A stretch of 64,000 nt of DNA from Furfurilactobacillus milii (lineage in GTDB: Bacteria > Bacillota > Bacilli > Lactobacillales > Lactobacillaceae), in the NCBI RefSeq assembly GCF_009864005.1, contig NZ_WEZQ01000020.1, forward strand, positions 40,345 through 104,344, read 5' to 3'. The notes below the pieces were generated by a model. The model did not search any database. It was not told the DNA's origin and saw nothing but the letters and a program-made list of their open reading frames with translations. A program made the position numbers and the translations under genes. Below are positions 36,578-46,187 of this stretch, piece after piece (the first letter of the stretch is position 1; each line of letters opens with the position of its first letter).

Positions 36578-38743
36578 TTACTTAAATTTCACAGTCACAC
36601 CGGTTCCTTCCTGGATGGTGCGGCCAGCCGGCAAACTTTGACTTGTCACATATCCACTACCAGAAGTTTGCACTGACAAGCCCGTTAGCTTGGCAAATTC
36701 AAGGACATCACCCATTGACCAGCCTTTCATATCTGCCATCGTCAGGTTGTCCCCGGCACGAAGGAAAATCCGTTGATTGGTCAGCGTCTTTTTGCCCTCA
36801 GAAGGAGACTGTGCCGTGACCTTGCTGCCATCACCAATCACTACCGGCGTCAGTGAAAGGTCACTAACTTGCTGTTTAGCGTCATCAACGTTTGTGCCCA
36901 CTAGCTTCGGCACCTTTGTGCTGGTTGCTTTCCCTGGTAATGCCGTATCCTTGTCCATCGCTAACGCTTCTGTCATGACGGGACTAAAGACATCGTTTTC
37001 CCACTGTGTAATCAGCTTGTCCGGCACCTTCTTAGGCTGATTAACGGTCACGTACATCAAGTAACGAGGATTCTTCGCGGGAACCATCCCTATCACAGAG
37101 TTCAAAGTCGAATCCATTCCGTCCATGTATTGACCATTGTCACCAACCACTTGGGCCGTCCCGGTCTTGGCCGCCACTTTGTAGCCAGCAATCTTGAAGT
37201 CTTTCCCCATCCCGTAAGATTTGTAAACGTAGTCCGTCATGTGTTGACGCACTTTTTTGGCCGTTTCAGCACTAATTGGATTGCCAACAACCTGCCGTTT
37301 ACCACGATAAACGACCTTGCCGGTATTGGGATCAACAATCTTGTTGATATAGTACGGCTTCAACATCTTCCCGTTGTTAGCTATAGCCGTGTACGCCTGC
37401 ATGAGTTGCATTGGTGTCACGGTAATCCCTTGACCAAACGCTGTGTTAGCCTGCTCGATTGGTTGCGTGAATTGCATGGTGCCATGTGCTTCATTTGGCA
37501 AACCACTGTTCGTTGATTTTAAGAAGCCAAAATTCTGAATGTACTTTTTCCAAGTACTGGCCCCCATTTGTTGTTCCAAATGAGCCATCGCCACGTTACT
37601 AGAAAGATCAAATCCTTTGGAATAAGTAATTGTGCCCCAACCTGCTGGATTCCAGTCAGGAACCACGGCGTTACCGATCTTATATCGACCAGATTGATAG
37701 GTATCACTACCCTTGAAGTTGCCAGAGTCGATTGACGCCGCTAAGGACATGCTCTTCATGGTCGAGCCAGGTTCATAAGGATCCGAAACCAGTAAGTCAT
37801 TCCACTGATCACCCAGGCCCTGCATCGTTGACGCATTAAACGTTGGCCGTTGGGTAGCCGCCAAGATTTTGCCAGTCTTAGTGTCAACCATCATAGCGAC
37901 CATATTTTTAGGCTGCAACTTGCTGTACAAAATCTGCATTTGATTTTCTAACAGGTTCTGCAAATCAGGATTCAATGTTGTATACACATTGTCACCGTTC
38001 TTCACACTGCGTTTATTCCGCTGTGAATTGGGCAATGTGTAGCCTAACGAATCGTGTTTAATTTGCTTAACACCATTTTCACCAGATAACTGCCGGTTCA
38101 ACTGCTGTTCAATCCCCATTTTGCCAATCAATGAGCTAGCCCCGTTGGCCAAGGTGGTCGGCTGTGCGTAACCAATCATATGACTAGCAAAAATCCCGTT
38201 AGGATATAACCGTGCACTTTGTGTCGTAAAGGCAATTCCATTTAGATTAGCTTTCTGAATTGCCTGTTTAGTTGCCACAGACAAATCCTTACCAGCCGAG
38301 CCAAACTCCACCTGGAAGGTGTTTTTATTACTAGGGTTTAGAATCTTTAAAATCTCACTCGAGCTCATGTTGAGCGTTTTGCTAAGTACCTTAGCCACTT
38401 TATCTTTGTCTGTTACATAAAGCGGTTTGCCCGTAGTTGAGACCTGATGTTTGTTTAGCACGGCATACACCGTGTACGTATTGGTGTCCATTGCAATTGG
38501 ATTGCCGTCAGCATCATAAATGGTCCCCCGCTTAGCGTGAATCGTTTGCTGTTCGGTGTAGAGCGCCTGTGCTTGTTTGGACAAACTCACATGCTGCACA
38601 TGTTTGCCAACTGCAATATAAACAAAACGAACGCCCAGCAGGATAAACACCGCAAGAATTGCAACAAGCAATACGTTACCGAAGTGACGTCTGTTTGAAC
38701 GGGTGTTATCTGGACTGGACATTCGTTTGGAATCTTTATTCAT
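36578..38743 (-). CDS. ftsI: Division transpeptidase, PBP2x/FtsI-like with PASTA domains
   Basis: 721 residues of a class B penicillin-binding protein. One N-terminal membrane helix (LLVAILAVFILLGVRFVYIAV), a dimerisation domain starting KRGTIYDADGNPIA, then the transpeptidase with SxxK in EPGSTMKSMS, SSN in LSSNVAM and KTG in AAKTGTAQVVG. Two PASTA domains close the protein (KVPKLVGTNVDDAKQQV and MADMKGWSMGDVLEFA). It crosslinks septal peptidoglycan with FtsW. Its start overlaps the ftsL stop (TAATG). Confidence 0.96.
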   Translation of the reverse strand: MNKDSKRMSSPDNTRSNRRHFGNVLLVAILAVFILLGVRFVYIAVGKHVQHVSLSKQAQALYTEQQTIHAKRGTIYDADGNPIAMDTNTYTVYAVLNKHQVSTTGKPLYVTDKDKVAKVLSKTLNMSSSEILKILNPSNKNTFQVEFGSAGKDLSVATKQAIQKANLNGIAFTTQSARLYPNGIFASHMIGYAQPTTLANGASSLIGKMGIEQQLNRQLSGENGVKQIKHDSLGYTLPNSQRNKRSVKNGDNVYTTLNPDLQNLLENQMQILYSKLQPKNMVAMMVDTKTGKILAATQRPTFNASTMQGLGDQWNDLLVSDPYEPGSTMKSMSLAASIDSGNFKGSDTYQSGRYKIGNAVVPDWNPAGWGTITYSKGFDLSSNVAMAHLEQQMGASTWKKYIQNFGFLKSTNSGLPNEAHGTMQFTQPIEQANTAFGQGITVTPMQLMQAYTAIANNGKMLKPYYINKIVDPNTGKVVYRGKRQVVGNPISAETAKKVRQHMTDYVYKSYGMGKDFKIAGYKVAAKTGTAQVVGDNGQYMDGMDSTLNSVIGMVPAKNPRYLMYVTVNQPKKVPDKLITQWENDVFSPVMTEALAMDKDTALPGKATSTKVPKLVGTNVDDAKQQVSDLSLTPVVIGDGSKVTAQSPSEGKKTLTNQRIFLRAGDNLTMADMKGWSMGDVLEFAKLTGLSVQTSGSGYVTSQSLPAGRTIQEGTGVTVKFK

Positions 38744-39120
38744 TATTTACTGACATTCCTTATGTTTTGGCTGGTTAAGGTCAACCCATTTTTCTGTGCC
38801 ACTGCGTCCAATCGAGAACGGCTGGACAACTCGCTAATTTCCTGAGTTGCGGAAGCATTGGCATTATTGACCTTTGTCAACTGTGTTTGTGTCGTTTGTA
38901 AATTACGCTGTGCATTCGTAATCTCGATTTGAGAATGAATGATGTTCACGGCGAAACACACAACAACAATACCACAAATTATGCTCAATAGAATCTCGAA
39001 TCCTGAAATTGGGAGCCGTTTCTGATGAATGGCTGGCTGTTCAACCGATTGGGGCTGACGGAGCGGTTTGGCAACACTAGGCTGCTCATATGGTTGTGAC
39101 TGTGCTAAATTCTGTGCCAT
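38743..39120 (-). CDS. ftsL: Cell-division protein FtsL
   Basis: 125 residues. A cytoplasmic Gln/Pro-rich tail, one transmembrane helix (FEILLSIICGIVVVCFAVNII), then a coiled-coil/leucine-zipper-like periplasmic part (ITNAQRNLQTTQTQLTKVNNANAS). Sequence conservation is low in FtsL, and the call rests on topology and position between rsmH and ftsI. The ATG at 39120 follows AAGGAAG by nine bases. Confidence 0.9.
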   Translation of the reverse strand: MAQNLAQSQPYEQPSVAKPLRQPQSVEQPAIHQKRLPISGFEILLSIICGIVVVCFAVNIIHSQIEITNAQRNLQTTQTQLTKVNNANASATQEISELSSRSRLDAVAQKNGLTLTSQNIRNVSK

Positions 39121-39202
39121 GTTAATCAACTTCCTTAACTATGTAAGTCTGGACGACAGACGATTTTTTAATGTAATGACAAACGGCTAATTTACCTAAC
39201 GA

Positions 39203-40180
39203 CTACCTCAACAATGGCTGTTTTGAATCGGTATTTGTTTCATTGCGCTCGATCACACGCAGCTTAGCACTGTGTGCCCGACGGTTAGCGGCTAACTCAG
39301 CCTCACTGGCCTCAATCGGTTTACGTGTAATCAGGTGATAATCCGGTTGCATGTCTGCTGGAATCACTGGCAATCCTGCTGGCAATTCTGGCACCGTTGT
39401 TTGCTCCTTAAACATCGTTTTAACTAACCGATCTTCTAAGGACTGAAACGTAATGCAACTAATGCGGCCACCGGGATTCAAGAGTGCTAAGGCTTGCTCT
39501 AACGATGTTTCCAACGCACCCAATTCATCATTAACTGCAATCCGAATGGCCTGAAATGTCTTCTTTGCTGGATGACCACCATGACGGCGAGCCGCGGCTG
39601 GAATAGCGGATTTAACCAGGTCAGCTAGCTGAAGGGTTGTTTCAATCGGCGCCACCGCACGTTGTTGCTCAATTTTTCGGGCAATTTGTTTGGCAAACTT
39701 CTCTTCGCCATAACGATATAGAATACGAACCAACTGCGCGTAATCCCATTCGTTAACGACTTGCATGGCGGACAAATCCTGTTCCTGATTCATCCGCATA
39801 TCTAGGGGTGCGTCCAACCTGTAACTAAAGCCACGTTGCGCGTCATCAAACTGTGGCGAACTCACGCCGAGATCATATAACACGCCATCCACATGTCGAA
39901 CGCCTCGCTCAGCGAGTTCCTGAGTAATATTTCGAAAGTTAGCTTGAATCAAGGTTACCTGGTTGTTAGCAATTGCAGTTGCCAAATTTTGGCGATTGTA
40001 TGCTAAGGCCGTTTCATCTTGATCAAAAGCATATAAATGACCGGCCGTTAATTCTGAAAGAATCTTTGCAGAATGACCACCGCCACCCAATGTGCAATCC
40101 ACATAAATACCGTCGGGTTTCACGGCCAAACCTGCAACTGCTTCATTCAACAAAACAGTTACGTGATTAAATTCTGCCAT
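39203..40180 (-). CDS. rsmH: 16S rRNA (cytosine1402-N4)-methyltransferase
   Basis: 325 residues. Methylates N4 of C1402 in the ribosomal P-site. The SAM-binding start [32 protein letters not shown] and the family blocks [36 protein letters not shown] and [13 protein letters not shown] are all present. AAAGGAGGGG sits before the ATG at 40180. Second gene of the dcw cluster. Confidence 0.97.
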   Translation of the reverse strand: MAEFNHVTVLLNEAVAGLAVKPDGIYVDCTLGGGGHSAKILSELTAGHLYAFDQDETALAYNRQNLATAIANNQVTLIQANFRNITQELAERGVRHVDGVLYDLGVSSPQFDDAQRGFSYRLDAPLDMRMNQEQDLSAMQVVNEWDYAQLVRILYRYGEEKFAKQIARKIEQQRAVAPIETTLQLADLVKSAIPAAARRHGGHPAKKTFQAIRIAVNDELGALETSLEQALALLNPGGRISCITFQSLEDRLVKTMFKEQTTVPELPAGLPVIPADMQPDYHLITRKPIEASEAELAANRRAHSAKLRVIERNETNTDSKQPLLR

Positions 40181-40243
40181 GTCACCCCTCCTTTGCGTAT
40201 CCTGTGTTAAAGCCATCGTGTTAAGTGCTCAATTATTTAAAAC

Positions 40244-40675
40244 CTAAAAGTCAAAGTCGCCCATTGATTCCGAAATATCGTCGATGTTAGCTTCGGTTGA
40301 CTCATTGTACTGTTGCCATGTGTCAGCGTCCCAAATTTCAAACCGGTCAGAAACCCCAACGATGACACAGGCTTTAGTCAGTTTTGCGTGGTTCCGTAAC
40401 GGAGTCGGAATATTGATGCGGCCCTGTTTATCGAATTCGCACTCTGTCGCGCCAGAAAACAAGAAACGAGAGAATGCACGTGCGTCACGTTTAGTTAACG
40501 ATAATGTCTGGGTCTTTTCGACCAACGCAGACCATTCTGCTTCTGGATAGCCAAACAAACAGCCATCCATCCCACGAGTAACCATAAATTTTTCGCCGAG
40601 TTGATTGCGAAACTTAGCTGGGATGATAAGACGACCTTTATCGTCAACATTGTGTTGAAATTCTCCGATAAACAC
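40244..40675 (-). CDS. mraZ: Division/cell-wall cluster regulator MraZ
   Basis: 143 residues with two SpoVT/AbrB-like halves: FQHNVDDKGRLIIPAKFRNQLGEKF and ATECEFDKQGRINIPTPLRNHAKL. The GRLIIPAK-type loops bind DNA repeats in dcw promoters, where MraZ is an autoregulator in other bacteria. The start is GTG, with GGTGAT five bases ahead. It is the first gene of the cluster; a possible extended -10 (TGGTAGACT, 40780-40788) lies 105 bases upstream. I do not see the TGGGN direct repeats typical of MraZ boxes with certainty. Confidence 0.95.
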   Translation of the reverse strand: MFIGEFQHNVDDKGRLIIPAKFRNQLGEKFMVTRGMDGCLFGYPEAEWSALVEKTQTLSLTKRDARAFSRFLFSGATECEFDKQGRINIPTPLRNHAKLTKACVIVGVSDRFEIWDADTWQQYNESTEANIDDISESMGDFDF

Positions 40676-40852
40676 GCTCGATCACCATCCCTTCCATTTT
40701 TTAAGTCAACTGACGCTGTGAAAATCGAATGAAAACGGTTTAACAACAGTTAAATCAATCATCCTTCTCGCTATAAAAAAGTCTACCACAATCCCCCACT
40801 ATTCACCACGTACTTAGAAAAAATGTAGTAATTTTGTCACAGAACGTGGCTG

Positions 40853-40899
40853 CAAAAAAAACGAGCCGTGAAAGAATGCTATTTCAGCAGTCTTTCACG
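40853..40899 (-). terminator. Terminator of the DUF3397 gene
   Basis: Minus-strand CGTGAAAGA and TCTTTCACG pair, followed by CGGCTCG and a T8 run. It separates this gene from mraZ. Confidence 0.85.
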
Positions 40900-40963
40900 A
40901 CCCTTTAAACTCACCTCTCCTAAAGTGGGGATTGGTGGGTAAAAATATTCAAATACACGCTCT

Positions 40964-41326
40964 TTAGTGGTGAATAATGGCACCAATAATCGCTAAAATA
41001 TAAATCACCAGCCATACTAAATCACTCACACGCCAATAAATCAATAAAAACGTACGGTAGCGAACGAGTTGACGGCCACGAAAAGTTCGCCACACCACAC
41101 CCACACCAATAATCAACCACAGTGTCACGGCCCAAAGAAATAACGGCCGCACACTCACTGCAGATAACACGATGGCGCTCATTACAATTAACACTGGCAA
41201 CAACACATCAAGTGGATGAATCCATGTCGGCCAATTATTTTTAGAAATCATTCGTAACACTGACAGAATGATGTACAGTAATATCAATGTTAGAATTTGA
41301 ATTAATAGTTGATTTGTCCACCCCAC
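40964..41326 (-). CDS. DUF3397 membrane protein
   Basis: 120 residues with about four transmembrane helices (LLIQILTLILLYIILSVL, VLLPVLIVMSAIVLSAVS, LFLWAVTLWLIIGVGVVW and DLVWLVIYILAIIGAII) and a cytoplasmic FRGRQLVRYR loop. The DUF3397 family is found upstream of mraZ in lactobacilli; its function is unknown. The GTG at 41326 lies five bases after GAGGTGA, which decides against the longer ORF. A promoter is at 41358-41386. Confidence 0.82.
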   Translation of the reverse strand: MGWTNQLLIQILTLILLYIILSVLRMISKNNWPTWIHPLDVLLPVLIVMSAIVLSAVSVRPLFLWAVTLWLIIGVGVVWRTFRGRQLVRYRTFLLIYWRVSDLVWLVIYILAIIGAIIHH

Positions 41327-41357
41327 TGCGGTCACCTCATTTCTTTTCAACAGTGTT

Positions 41358-41386
41358 AGTATACTGGTTTGAAATTTGACACGCAA
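41358..41386 (-). promoter_or_regulatory. Promoter of the DUF3397 gene
   Basis: Minus-strand TTGCGT (41381-41386), 17 bases, TATACT (41358-41363), 32 bases before the GTG start. Confidence 0.7.
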
Positions 41387-41449
41387 TTCGTGGATTCAGC
41401 GTGCTTCACTTAATTACCACTAACACGCTAACTTACCCCGGAGGCTCCC

Positions 41450-42406
41450 ATGATTGAATACTATGCAAACGATAAAAACGGTAATTTAATTCCGGTCAAC
41501 GCGCCTCAACAAGACTGCTGGATCAACGTTGAACGCCCGACTCACGACGAAATCAGTCAACTGGCTCACCGGTATAATTTTCCAGAGACCTATATTAGCG
41601 CTATTTTAGATGATCGGGAAAATTCTCGAGTCGACGGCATTGATCCGCAACGCCCCGAGCGACCGCTACATCTGTTACTTCAATTTCCGAAATATGAAGT
41701 GAGCCCGCTAGGCTACCTCAGTTTTACTACCTTTCCGTTTTCATTTATCCTCACTGACTCTGCCGTTATCACAGTATCTAAACAGCCAGCAACCTTCATT
41801 AACGACTTCATCATGAATCCTGATAACGCAACGATCCGGATCGCCGATCGACAAGATTTTATCCTCCGTTTCGGCTGGTACATCGCCCATTCGTTTGTTC
41901 ACGCCCTGTCGCTCAGTGAACGGGAAACGACTAGTCTTGAACGTGAGCTGACCACGGCCACTCGTAATGAACAAATTTATAAAATTATGGGATTGCAAAA
42001 GTCGCTCGTTTTATTCGATAGTGCGTTAAAAGACAACCGACCAATTTTAGATCAGATCTCGTCTGCACAAGATTATTTTAATGGCCCACATTTTCACGAA
42101 TTGCTGGCGCAAATTATGATTGAAACTGATCAGGCTCAGTCGATGACCATTATTCAAAATAACATTCTGGAACAGTACAGCAATATGGTTTCCTCCGTTG
42201 TTTCAAATAACTTAAACGAAGTCATGAAACTATTGACCTCTGTTACGCTGATCATGACCATTCCAACCATTGTCGGTGGTATTTACGGAATGAACGTCGA
42301 TCTTCCATTCGCCCACATCGCGCATGCATTCTCACTGGTAATGGGCTTTACAATCATTGTCTGTGCGATTACTGCTTGGATTCTCAAACGTCACGACTGG
42401 TTTTAG
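41450..42406 (+). CDS. CorA-family magnesium transporter
   Basis: 318 residues. A long cytoplasmic alpha/beta domain ends in two C-terminal transmembrane helices; the first is followed by YGMNVDLPF, which contains the GMN selectivity signature of CorA channels. The long helix preceding it (NLNEVMKLLTSVTLIMTIPTIVGGI) is the pore helix. CorA proteins form pentamers that move Mg2+ (or Co2+, Ni2+). GGAGG is six bases ahead of the ATG. Confidence 0.92.
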   Translation: MIEYYANDKNGNLIPVNAPQQDCWINVERPTHDEISQLAHRYNFPETYISAILDDRENSRVDGIDPQRPERPLHLLLQFPKYEVSPLGYLSFTTFPFSFILTDSAVITVSKQPATFINDFIMNPDNATIRIADRQDFILRFGWYIAHSFVHALSLSERETTSLERELTTATRNEQIYKIMGLQKSLVLFDSALKDNRPILDQISSAQDYFNGPHFHELLAQIMIETDQAQSMTIIQNNILEQYSNMVSSVVSNNLNEVMKLLTSVTLIMTIPTIVGGIYGMNVDLPFAHIAHAFSLVMGFTIIVCAITAWILKRHDWF

Positions 42407-42514
42407 CTTTTCACATCAACATTTTTGTTGCCCCTTGTGCTTTTGTACGGAACACGGTAACATTAAGGATAAATTTTTAAGACAGTACAAACAATTAAGG
42501 AGACAGGTAAAGTT

Positions 42515-42637
42515 ATGCAAGGTAAAAAGAAACGCAGTGGCTTCGAAAAACTCACAATGGTCGTCGTTTGGGTCATGATCATCCTTACGCTTGGTGGGGT
42601 TGTATTGGCAGCCTTGCAGCCACTTAACTTGTTCTAA
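42515..42637 (+). CDS. Very small membrane protein, DUF4044-like
   Basis: A 40-residue ORF read directly from the DNA: a basic head (MQGKKKRSGFEKLT), one membrane helix (MVVVWVMIILTLGGVVLAAL) and a short QPLNLF tail. AAGGAGA lies 12 bases ahead of the ATG, and a strong terminator follows immediately. It matches the lactobacilli DUF4044 pattern of tiny proteins near the division cluster. The function is unknown. Confidence 0.75.
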   Translation: MQGKKKRSGFEKLTMVVVWVMIILTLGGVVLAALQPLNLF

Positions 42638-42654
42638 ATAGGTTAACAACTTAA

Positions 42655-42706
42655 AACAGTCCGTTTGAAGTGTACAATGTACATTTCAAACGGACTGTTT
42701 TGTTTT
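42655..42706. terminator. Terminator after the DUF4044 gene
   Basis: ACAGTCCGTTTGAA and TTCAAACGGACTGT pair, extended by TGTACA/TGTACA, in an almost 20-base-pair stem, followed by TTTTGTTTT; it also works in reverse for ftsK. Confidence 0.92.
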
Positions 42707-42811
42707 ACCACTAAATCAATTAGTAATGATGTCGTTTTAGATTATCAATTATGAGAACTCAAAAGTCGGTCCTTAACAAGATTTAAAACCTAACAAATAC
42801 CACTACTACTC

Positions 42812-45166
42812 TTAAGCGTCATTTTTCGAGAAAACTTGACGTGGTCGTGAACCATCGGCTGGACCGACAATGCCGCGAGCCTCCATGTCATCAATCATTC
42901 GAGCAGCCCGGTTATAGCCAATTCGGAAACGACGTTGTAACAACGAGGTGGATGCCTTTTGTTGATCTTGAACAAAAGCAACGGCGTCGTTATAAAGTTC
43001 ATCAACTTCGTCCGCCCGGTCCTCATCGCTGTCTTCCTTCAGTTCTTCGTCGCTAACCTCCATGCTACCGTCGTACTCAGCCGTCTGTTGTTGTTTGATA
43101 AAATCAACAACTGCCGCGACATCCTTATCAGAGATAAATTCACCCTGTACACGAGTTGGTTTGTTCTGATCAATCGGTTCAAACAACATATCCCCACGGC
43201 CAAGCAACTTTTCAGCACCATTAGCGTCCAGAATCGTGCGTGAATCAATACCACTAGAAACCGCAAACGCAATTCGTGATGGCACATTTGCTTTAATCAA
43301 TCCGGTAATGACGTCAACAGATGGCCGCTGCGTTGCCAAAATCATGTGAATGCCGGCTGCCCGGCCCATCTGAGCAATCCGAATAATGGCGTCCTCAACC
43401 TCGGATGAAACGGTCATCATTAAGTCAGCCAGTTCATCAACAATGGCGACCACATACGGCAAACGTGTCTGTGCCACATTATCCTCGGGGTTGGCATTGT
43501 TTTGCTCAACCAATTTGTTATAACCATCAATATTACGAACACCAAAGTTCGCAAACAGCTCATAACGACGTGTCATTTCATCAACCACTTTATGCAGGGC
43601 CTTGGCCGCCCGCTTGGGTTCGGAAACAACTGGCGTCAGTAAGTGAGGAATATCATTGTAAACAGACAACTCCACCCGCTTTGGATCAATCAGCATAAAC
43701 TTCACTTCATTTGGCTTCGCCTGCATGAGCAGACTGGTAATGATCCCGTTGATTGCCACCGACTTCCCTGAACCAGTGGAGCCAGCAATCAACAAATGCG
43801 GCATTTTCGTCAAATCACACATCACGATATTACCCGTCACATCACGACCCAACGGCACGCTTAACACCTTGCCAGGATGAGCCGGCTCATGCTCGGCAAC
43901 ATCACGAAATGAAACGGTCGAAATCTGTTTGTTAGGAACTTCAATCCCAATCAACGATTTACCGGGAATGGGTGCTTCGATTCGAATATCCTTAGCCGCC
44001 AACGCTAACGCTAGGTCATCGGCCAAGTTAACGATTTTCGAAACCTTGACCCCAATAGCCGGATGCAATTCATACTTCGTCACTGACGGTCCTAAGCTGA
44101 CATTCTTAACTTCTGCATCAACGCCAAAACTGGCCAGTGTTTTTTGCAATGTTTGCGAATTTTTCTCAATCGCGTTGAGCTCATCTGTTTGATCAGTTTG
44201 CGGAATCTTGGTGAGCAGATCTGATGTCGGTAATTTATAATCACTCAAATCCTCACTCTGGTCGCCAAGATCCAGTTCCTCCTGTTTAGGAGCTGGTGCA
44301 CTCTCTTCATTTTGATCAGCAGCAACGGTAATTACCGGCGCAACAGGCGTTTTCGGTGCCGCACTAACAGCTGCGGATGCTGGCGTTTCTGCCGATTGCT
44401 GGGCAGCGTGGCGGGTTCGTTTAGGAGCCAACGAAGTAGACTGACTCTCGGGCTGCGATTGTTCCGGCTCTGTCGACTGGGCATCAATCGGTTGATCCGG
44501 TGTCGCGCTTTTCTCAACCGCCGCATAAATAAAGTCGTGCAATCGTGAGCTCCCCTGTTTTGTCCACAGCACGAGGTGTTGACAAGTGACCACGATGCCA
44601 TGACCAATCACAGCAAAGGGGATATTCAATAGAAACATTGCGCCGACAAATAACAAAATTGTCGAAAAAATTGCCGTCCCCAGGTTAGCCACTAAATGTT
44701 CACTAGCAGCATAAACGTAGGCACCAATCATGCCGCCGCCGACTTTGCCATTTAATGTACCGCCTGCCAAATTATCGCCGAGCATCCCCCACGTCAATGA
44801 AACAAAATGAGCATGATAATTTAGGCTAGTGAATAATCGCAAGTGGTCGTAAACAAGGACACCCAGATAAACAAGTGACCCACCAATGACCCGTTTGACA
44901 GGTAACTTAGGCCATTTGCCAGTAATGCCGACGACCAATCCAATTGCAATAAGGATGATTGCAAGTACCTGATTTGTGTTGCCGACAAAAATCGACAGAA
45001 TGTTGGCTAGAAACACCCCCGCAACGCCTAACCTTAACAAGGCAAACAGCGCAAGCAACGCTACGGCAAAGCCAATAATATTCTTTGTATATTTAAAATC
45101 CTGTTTTTTCTTAGTTGTTCGCGGCCGTTTGGTCGTTTTTCTGCGCGTCGTTTTTTTGGCTGGCAC
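42812..45166 (-). CDS. ftsK: DNA translocase FtsK/SpoIIIE
   Basis: 784 residues. Four N-terminal membrane helices, a Pro/Gln/Ala/Ser-rich linker (about 220-330), and the motor: [25 protein letters not shown] (alpha domain), Walker [13 protein letters not shown], Walker [13 protein letters not shown], and the C-terminal gamma winged helix ([29 protein letters not shown]) that reads KOPS/SRS sites. Clears chromosomes from the closing septum. The GTG start follows AAAGGAG. It is 36 bases downstream of trmL. Confidence 0.96.
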   Translation of the reverse strand: MPAKKTTRRKTTKRPRTTKKKQDFKYTKNIIGFAVALLALFALLRLGVAGVFLANILSIFVGNTNQVLAIILIAIGLVVGITGKWPKLPVKRVIGGSLVYLGVLVYDHLRLFTSLNYHAHFVSLTWGMLGDNLAGGTLNGKVGGGMIGAYVYAASEHLVANLGTAIFSTILLFVGAMFLLNIPFAVIGHGIVVTCQHLVLWTKQGSSRLHDFIYAAVEKSATPDQPIDAQSTEPEQSQPESQSTSLAPKRTRHAAQQSAETPASAAVSAAPKTPVAPVITVAADQNEESAPAPKQEELDLGDQSEDLSDYKLPTSDLLTKIPQTDQTDELNAIEKNSQTLQKTLASFGVDAEVKNVSLGPSVTKYELHPAIGVKVSKIVNLADDLALALAAKDIRIEAPIPGKSLIGIEVPNKQISTVSFRDVAEHEPAHPGKVLSVPLGRDVTGNIVMCDLTKMPHLLIAGSTGSGKSVAINGIITSLLMQAKPNEVKFMLIDPKRVELSVYNDIPHLLTPVVSEPKRAAKALHKVVDEMTRRYELFANFGVRNIDGYNKLVEQNNANPEDNVAQTRLPYVVAIVDELADLMMTVSSEVEDAIIRIAQMGRAAGIHMILATQRPSVDVITGLIKANVPSRIAFAVSSGIDSRTILDANGAEKLLGRGDMLFEPIDQNKPTRVQGEFISDKDVAAVVDFIKQQQTAEYDGSMEVSDEELKEDSDEDRADEVDELYNDAVAFVQDQQKASTSLLQRRFRIGYNRAARMIDDMEARGIVGPADGSRPRQVFSKNDA

Positions 45167-45202
45167 GCTGTCAGACTCCTTTCAACACGGTAACTGTGAG
45201 GG

Positions 45203-45715
45203 CTACTTGAGTTTATCGTTTTTGTACCAGTGGGTTTGTTCCAACTGGTTGAAGCCCTGCTGACGAACGACTTCATAAATGACAATCGCAGCTGAATTAG
45301 ATAAGTTCAACGCACGGATATGTGAGTCATCTTGAGGAATTCGAATCGCCTCATCAGGGTGTTGCCGCATGAAGGGCTCTGGCAATCCTGTCGTTTCCTT
45401 GCCAAACAGGAACCAATAATCATGGTCTGGCTTCGTATAGTCGGGATCGACATAAGTTTGTTTGGCAAACTTCGAGACTAGAAACAGTTCGTCACCCTCT
45501 GGAATGGCAGCCATGAAAGCCTGCAAATTTTCATGGTACGTAATGTCGACTTTATCCCAATAATCCAATCCTGCCCGCTTTAAATGCGCATCATCGGTGG
45601 AAAAGCCTAATGGTTCAATTAAATGCAAAGCAGTATCCGTCCCAGCACAAGTGCGGGCAATATTACCTGTATTAGCAGGCATCAATGGCTCAAATAAAGC
45701 AATGTGATTCGTCAT
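45203..45715 (-). CDS. trmL: tRNA (cytidine/uridine34-2'-O)-methyltransferase
   Basis: 170 residues of a SPOUT (trefoil-knot) methyltransferase; the compact length is that of TrmL/CspR. Motifs: HIALFEPLMPANTGNIARTC (motif 1), LFGKETTGLPEPFM (motif 2) and IPQDDSHIRALNLSNSAAIVIYEV (motif 3). It methylates the wobble ribose of tRNA-Leu isoacceptors. A 200-base leader with several hairpins precedes it. Confidence 0.95.
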   Translation of the reverse strand: MTNHIALFEPLMPANTGNIARTCAGTDTALHLIEPLGFSTDDAHLKRAGLDYWDKVDITYHENLQAFMAAIPEGDELFLVSKFAKQTYVDPDYTKPDHDYWFLFGKETTGLPEPFMRQHPDEAIRIPQDDSHIRALNLSNSAAIVIYEVVRQQGFNQLEQTHWYKNDKLK

Positions 45716-45846
45716 TATCTTTCTCCTTATTAACCTTTATGTACTTTTTGGCACATCCATATACATCATTGTAACTTACTTCTACTGCTCAACTTCGATA
45801 ATTACGGCACTCTTAAAAAGTCTTCAATTGTTTGACGGTCGCTCTT

Positions 45847-45926
45847 CTCACATGACTACCATTACGATGAGATGCGCGACTGTAGTTTTCAGGAAACTAA
45901 AATCGGCCGCACAGTCAGCGTTAACC
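45847..45926 (-). promoter_or_regulatory. Structured part of the trmL leader
   Basis: Minus strand: GACTGT/ACAGTC (45911-45916 with 45878-45883) encloses TAGTTT/AAACTA; next comes CTCA/TGAG with a long loop. No terminator or start-masking pairing is obvious, so a regulatory role is a guess. Confidence 0.35.
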
Positions 45927-45956
45927 ATCATATCAGTAATTCGCACTGGCACTAAA
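45927..45956 (-). promoter_or_regulatory. Candidate promoter of trmL
   Basis: Minus-strand TTTAGT (45951-45956), 18 bases, TATGAT (45927-45932), which would give a leader of about 200 bases. Confidence 0.45.
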
Positions 45957-45982
45957 GTGATGTTTTTTTAGAATCAGAGACT

Positions 45983-46092
45983 AAAAAAACGTAGTCATCT
46001 CGGTAATGGCATACGGCGAGACGCTACGTTAATGAAGTCCGAATCTGAAAGCCACTAACGAATCTGTTCGATATTGACCTCCAAATGATTCC
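45983..46092 (-). ncRNA. Candidate stand-alone small RNA
   Basis: Begins about seven bases after a good minus-strand promoter (46099-46127) and ends at a terminator: ACGTAG/CTACGT with an inner CTCG/CGAG helix (45989-46029) followed by TTTTTTTAG. The 110-base stretch holds no credible ORF, although GGAGG occurs near its 5' end. It lies between rlmA and trmL, both on the same strand. Confidence 0.55.
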
Positions 46093-46098
46093 ATAAGC

Positions 46099-46127
46099 AT
46101 ATTAGCACTAGTTTGTTAACTTCGCAA
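46099..46127 (-). promoter_or_regulatory. Promoter of the candidate small RNA
   Basis: Minus-strand TTGCGA (46122-46127), 17 bases, TAATAT (46099-46104) with the TGC of an extended -10. Confidence 0.65.
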
Positions 46128-46187
46128 GTGGTCTGGACCTGCAGTCAACGCCTGTCTGACAGTCCTCAGCCGCCCTTAGCCAAATAG

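Noticed and set aside
36174..36676. Two overlapping plus-strand ORFs (155 and 139 codons) with repeating peptides
   Set aside because: The peptides repeat because the DNA repeat is read in two frames; no start signals, and the second runs into ftsI.
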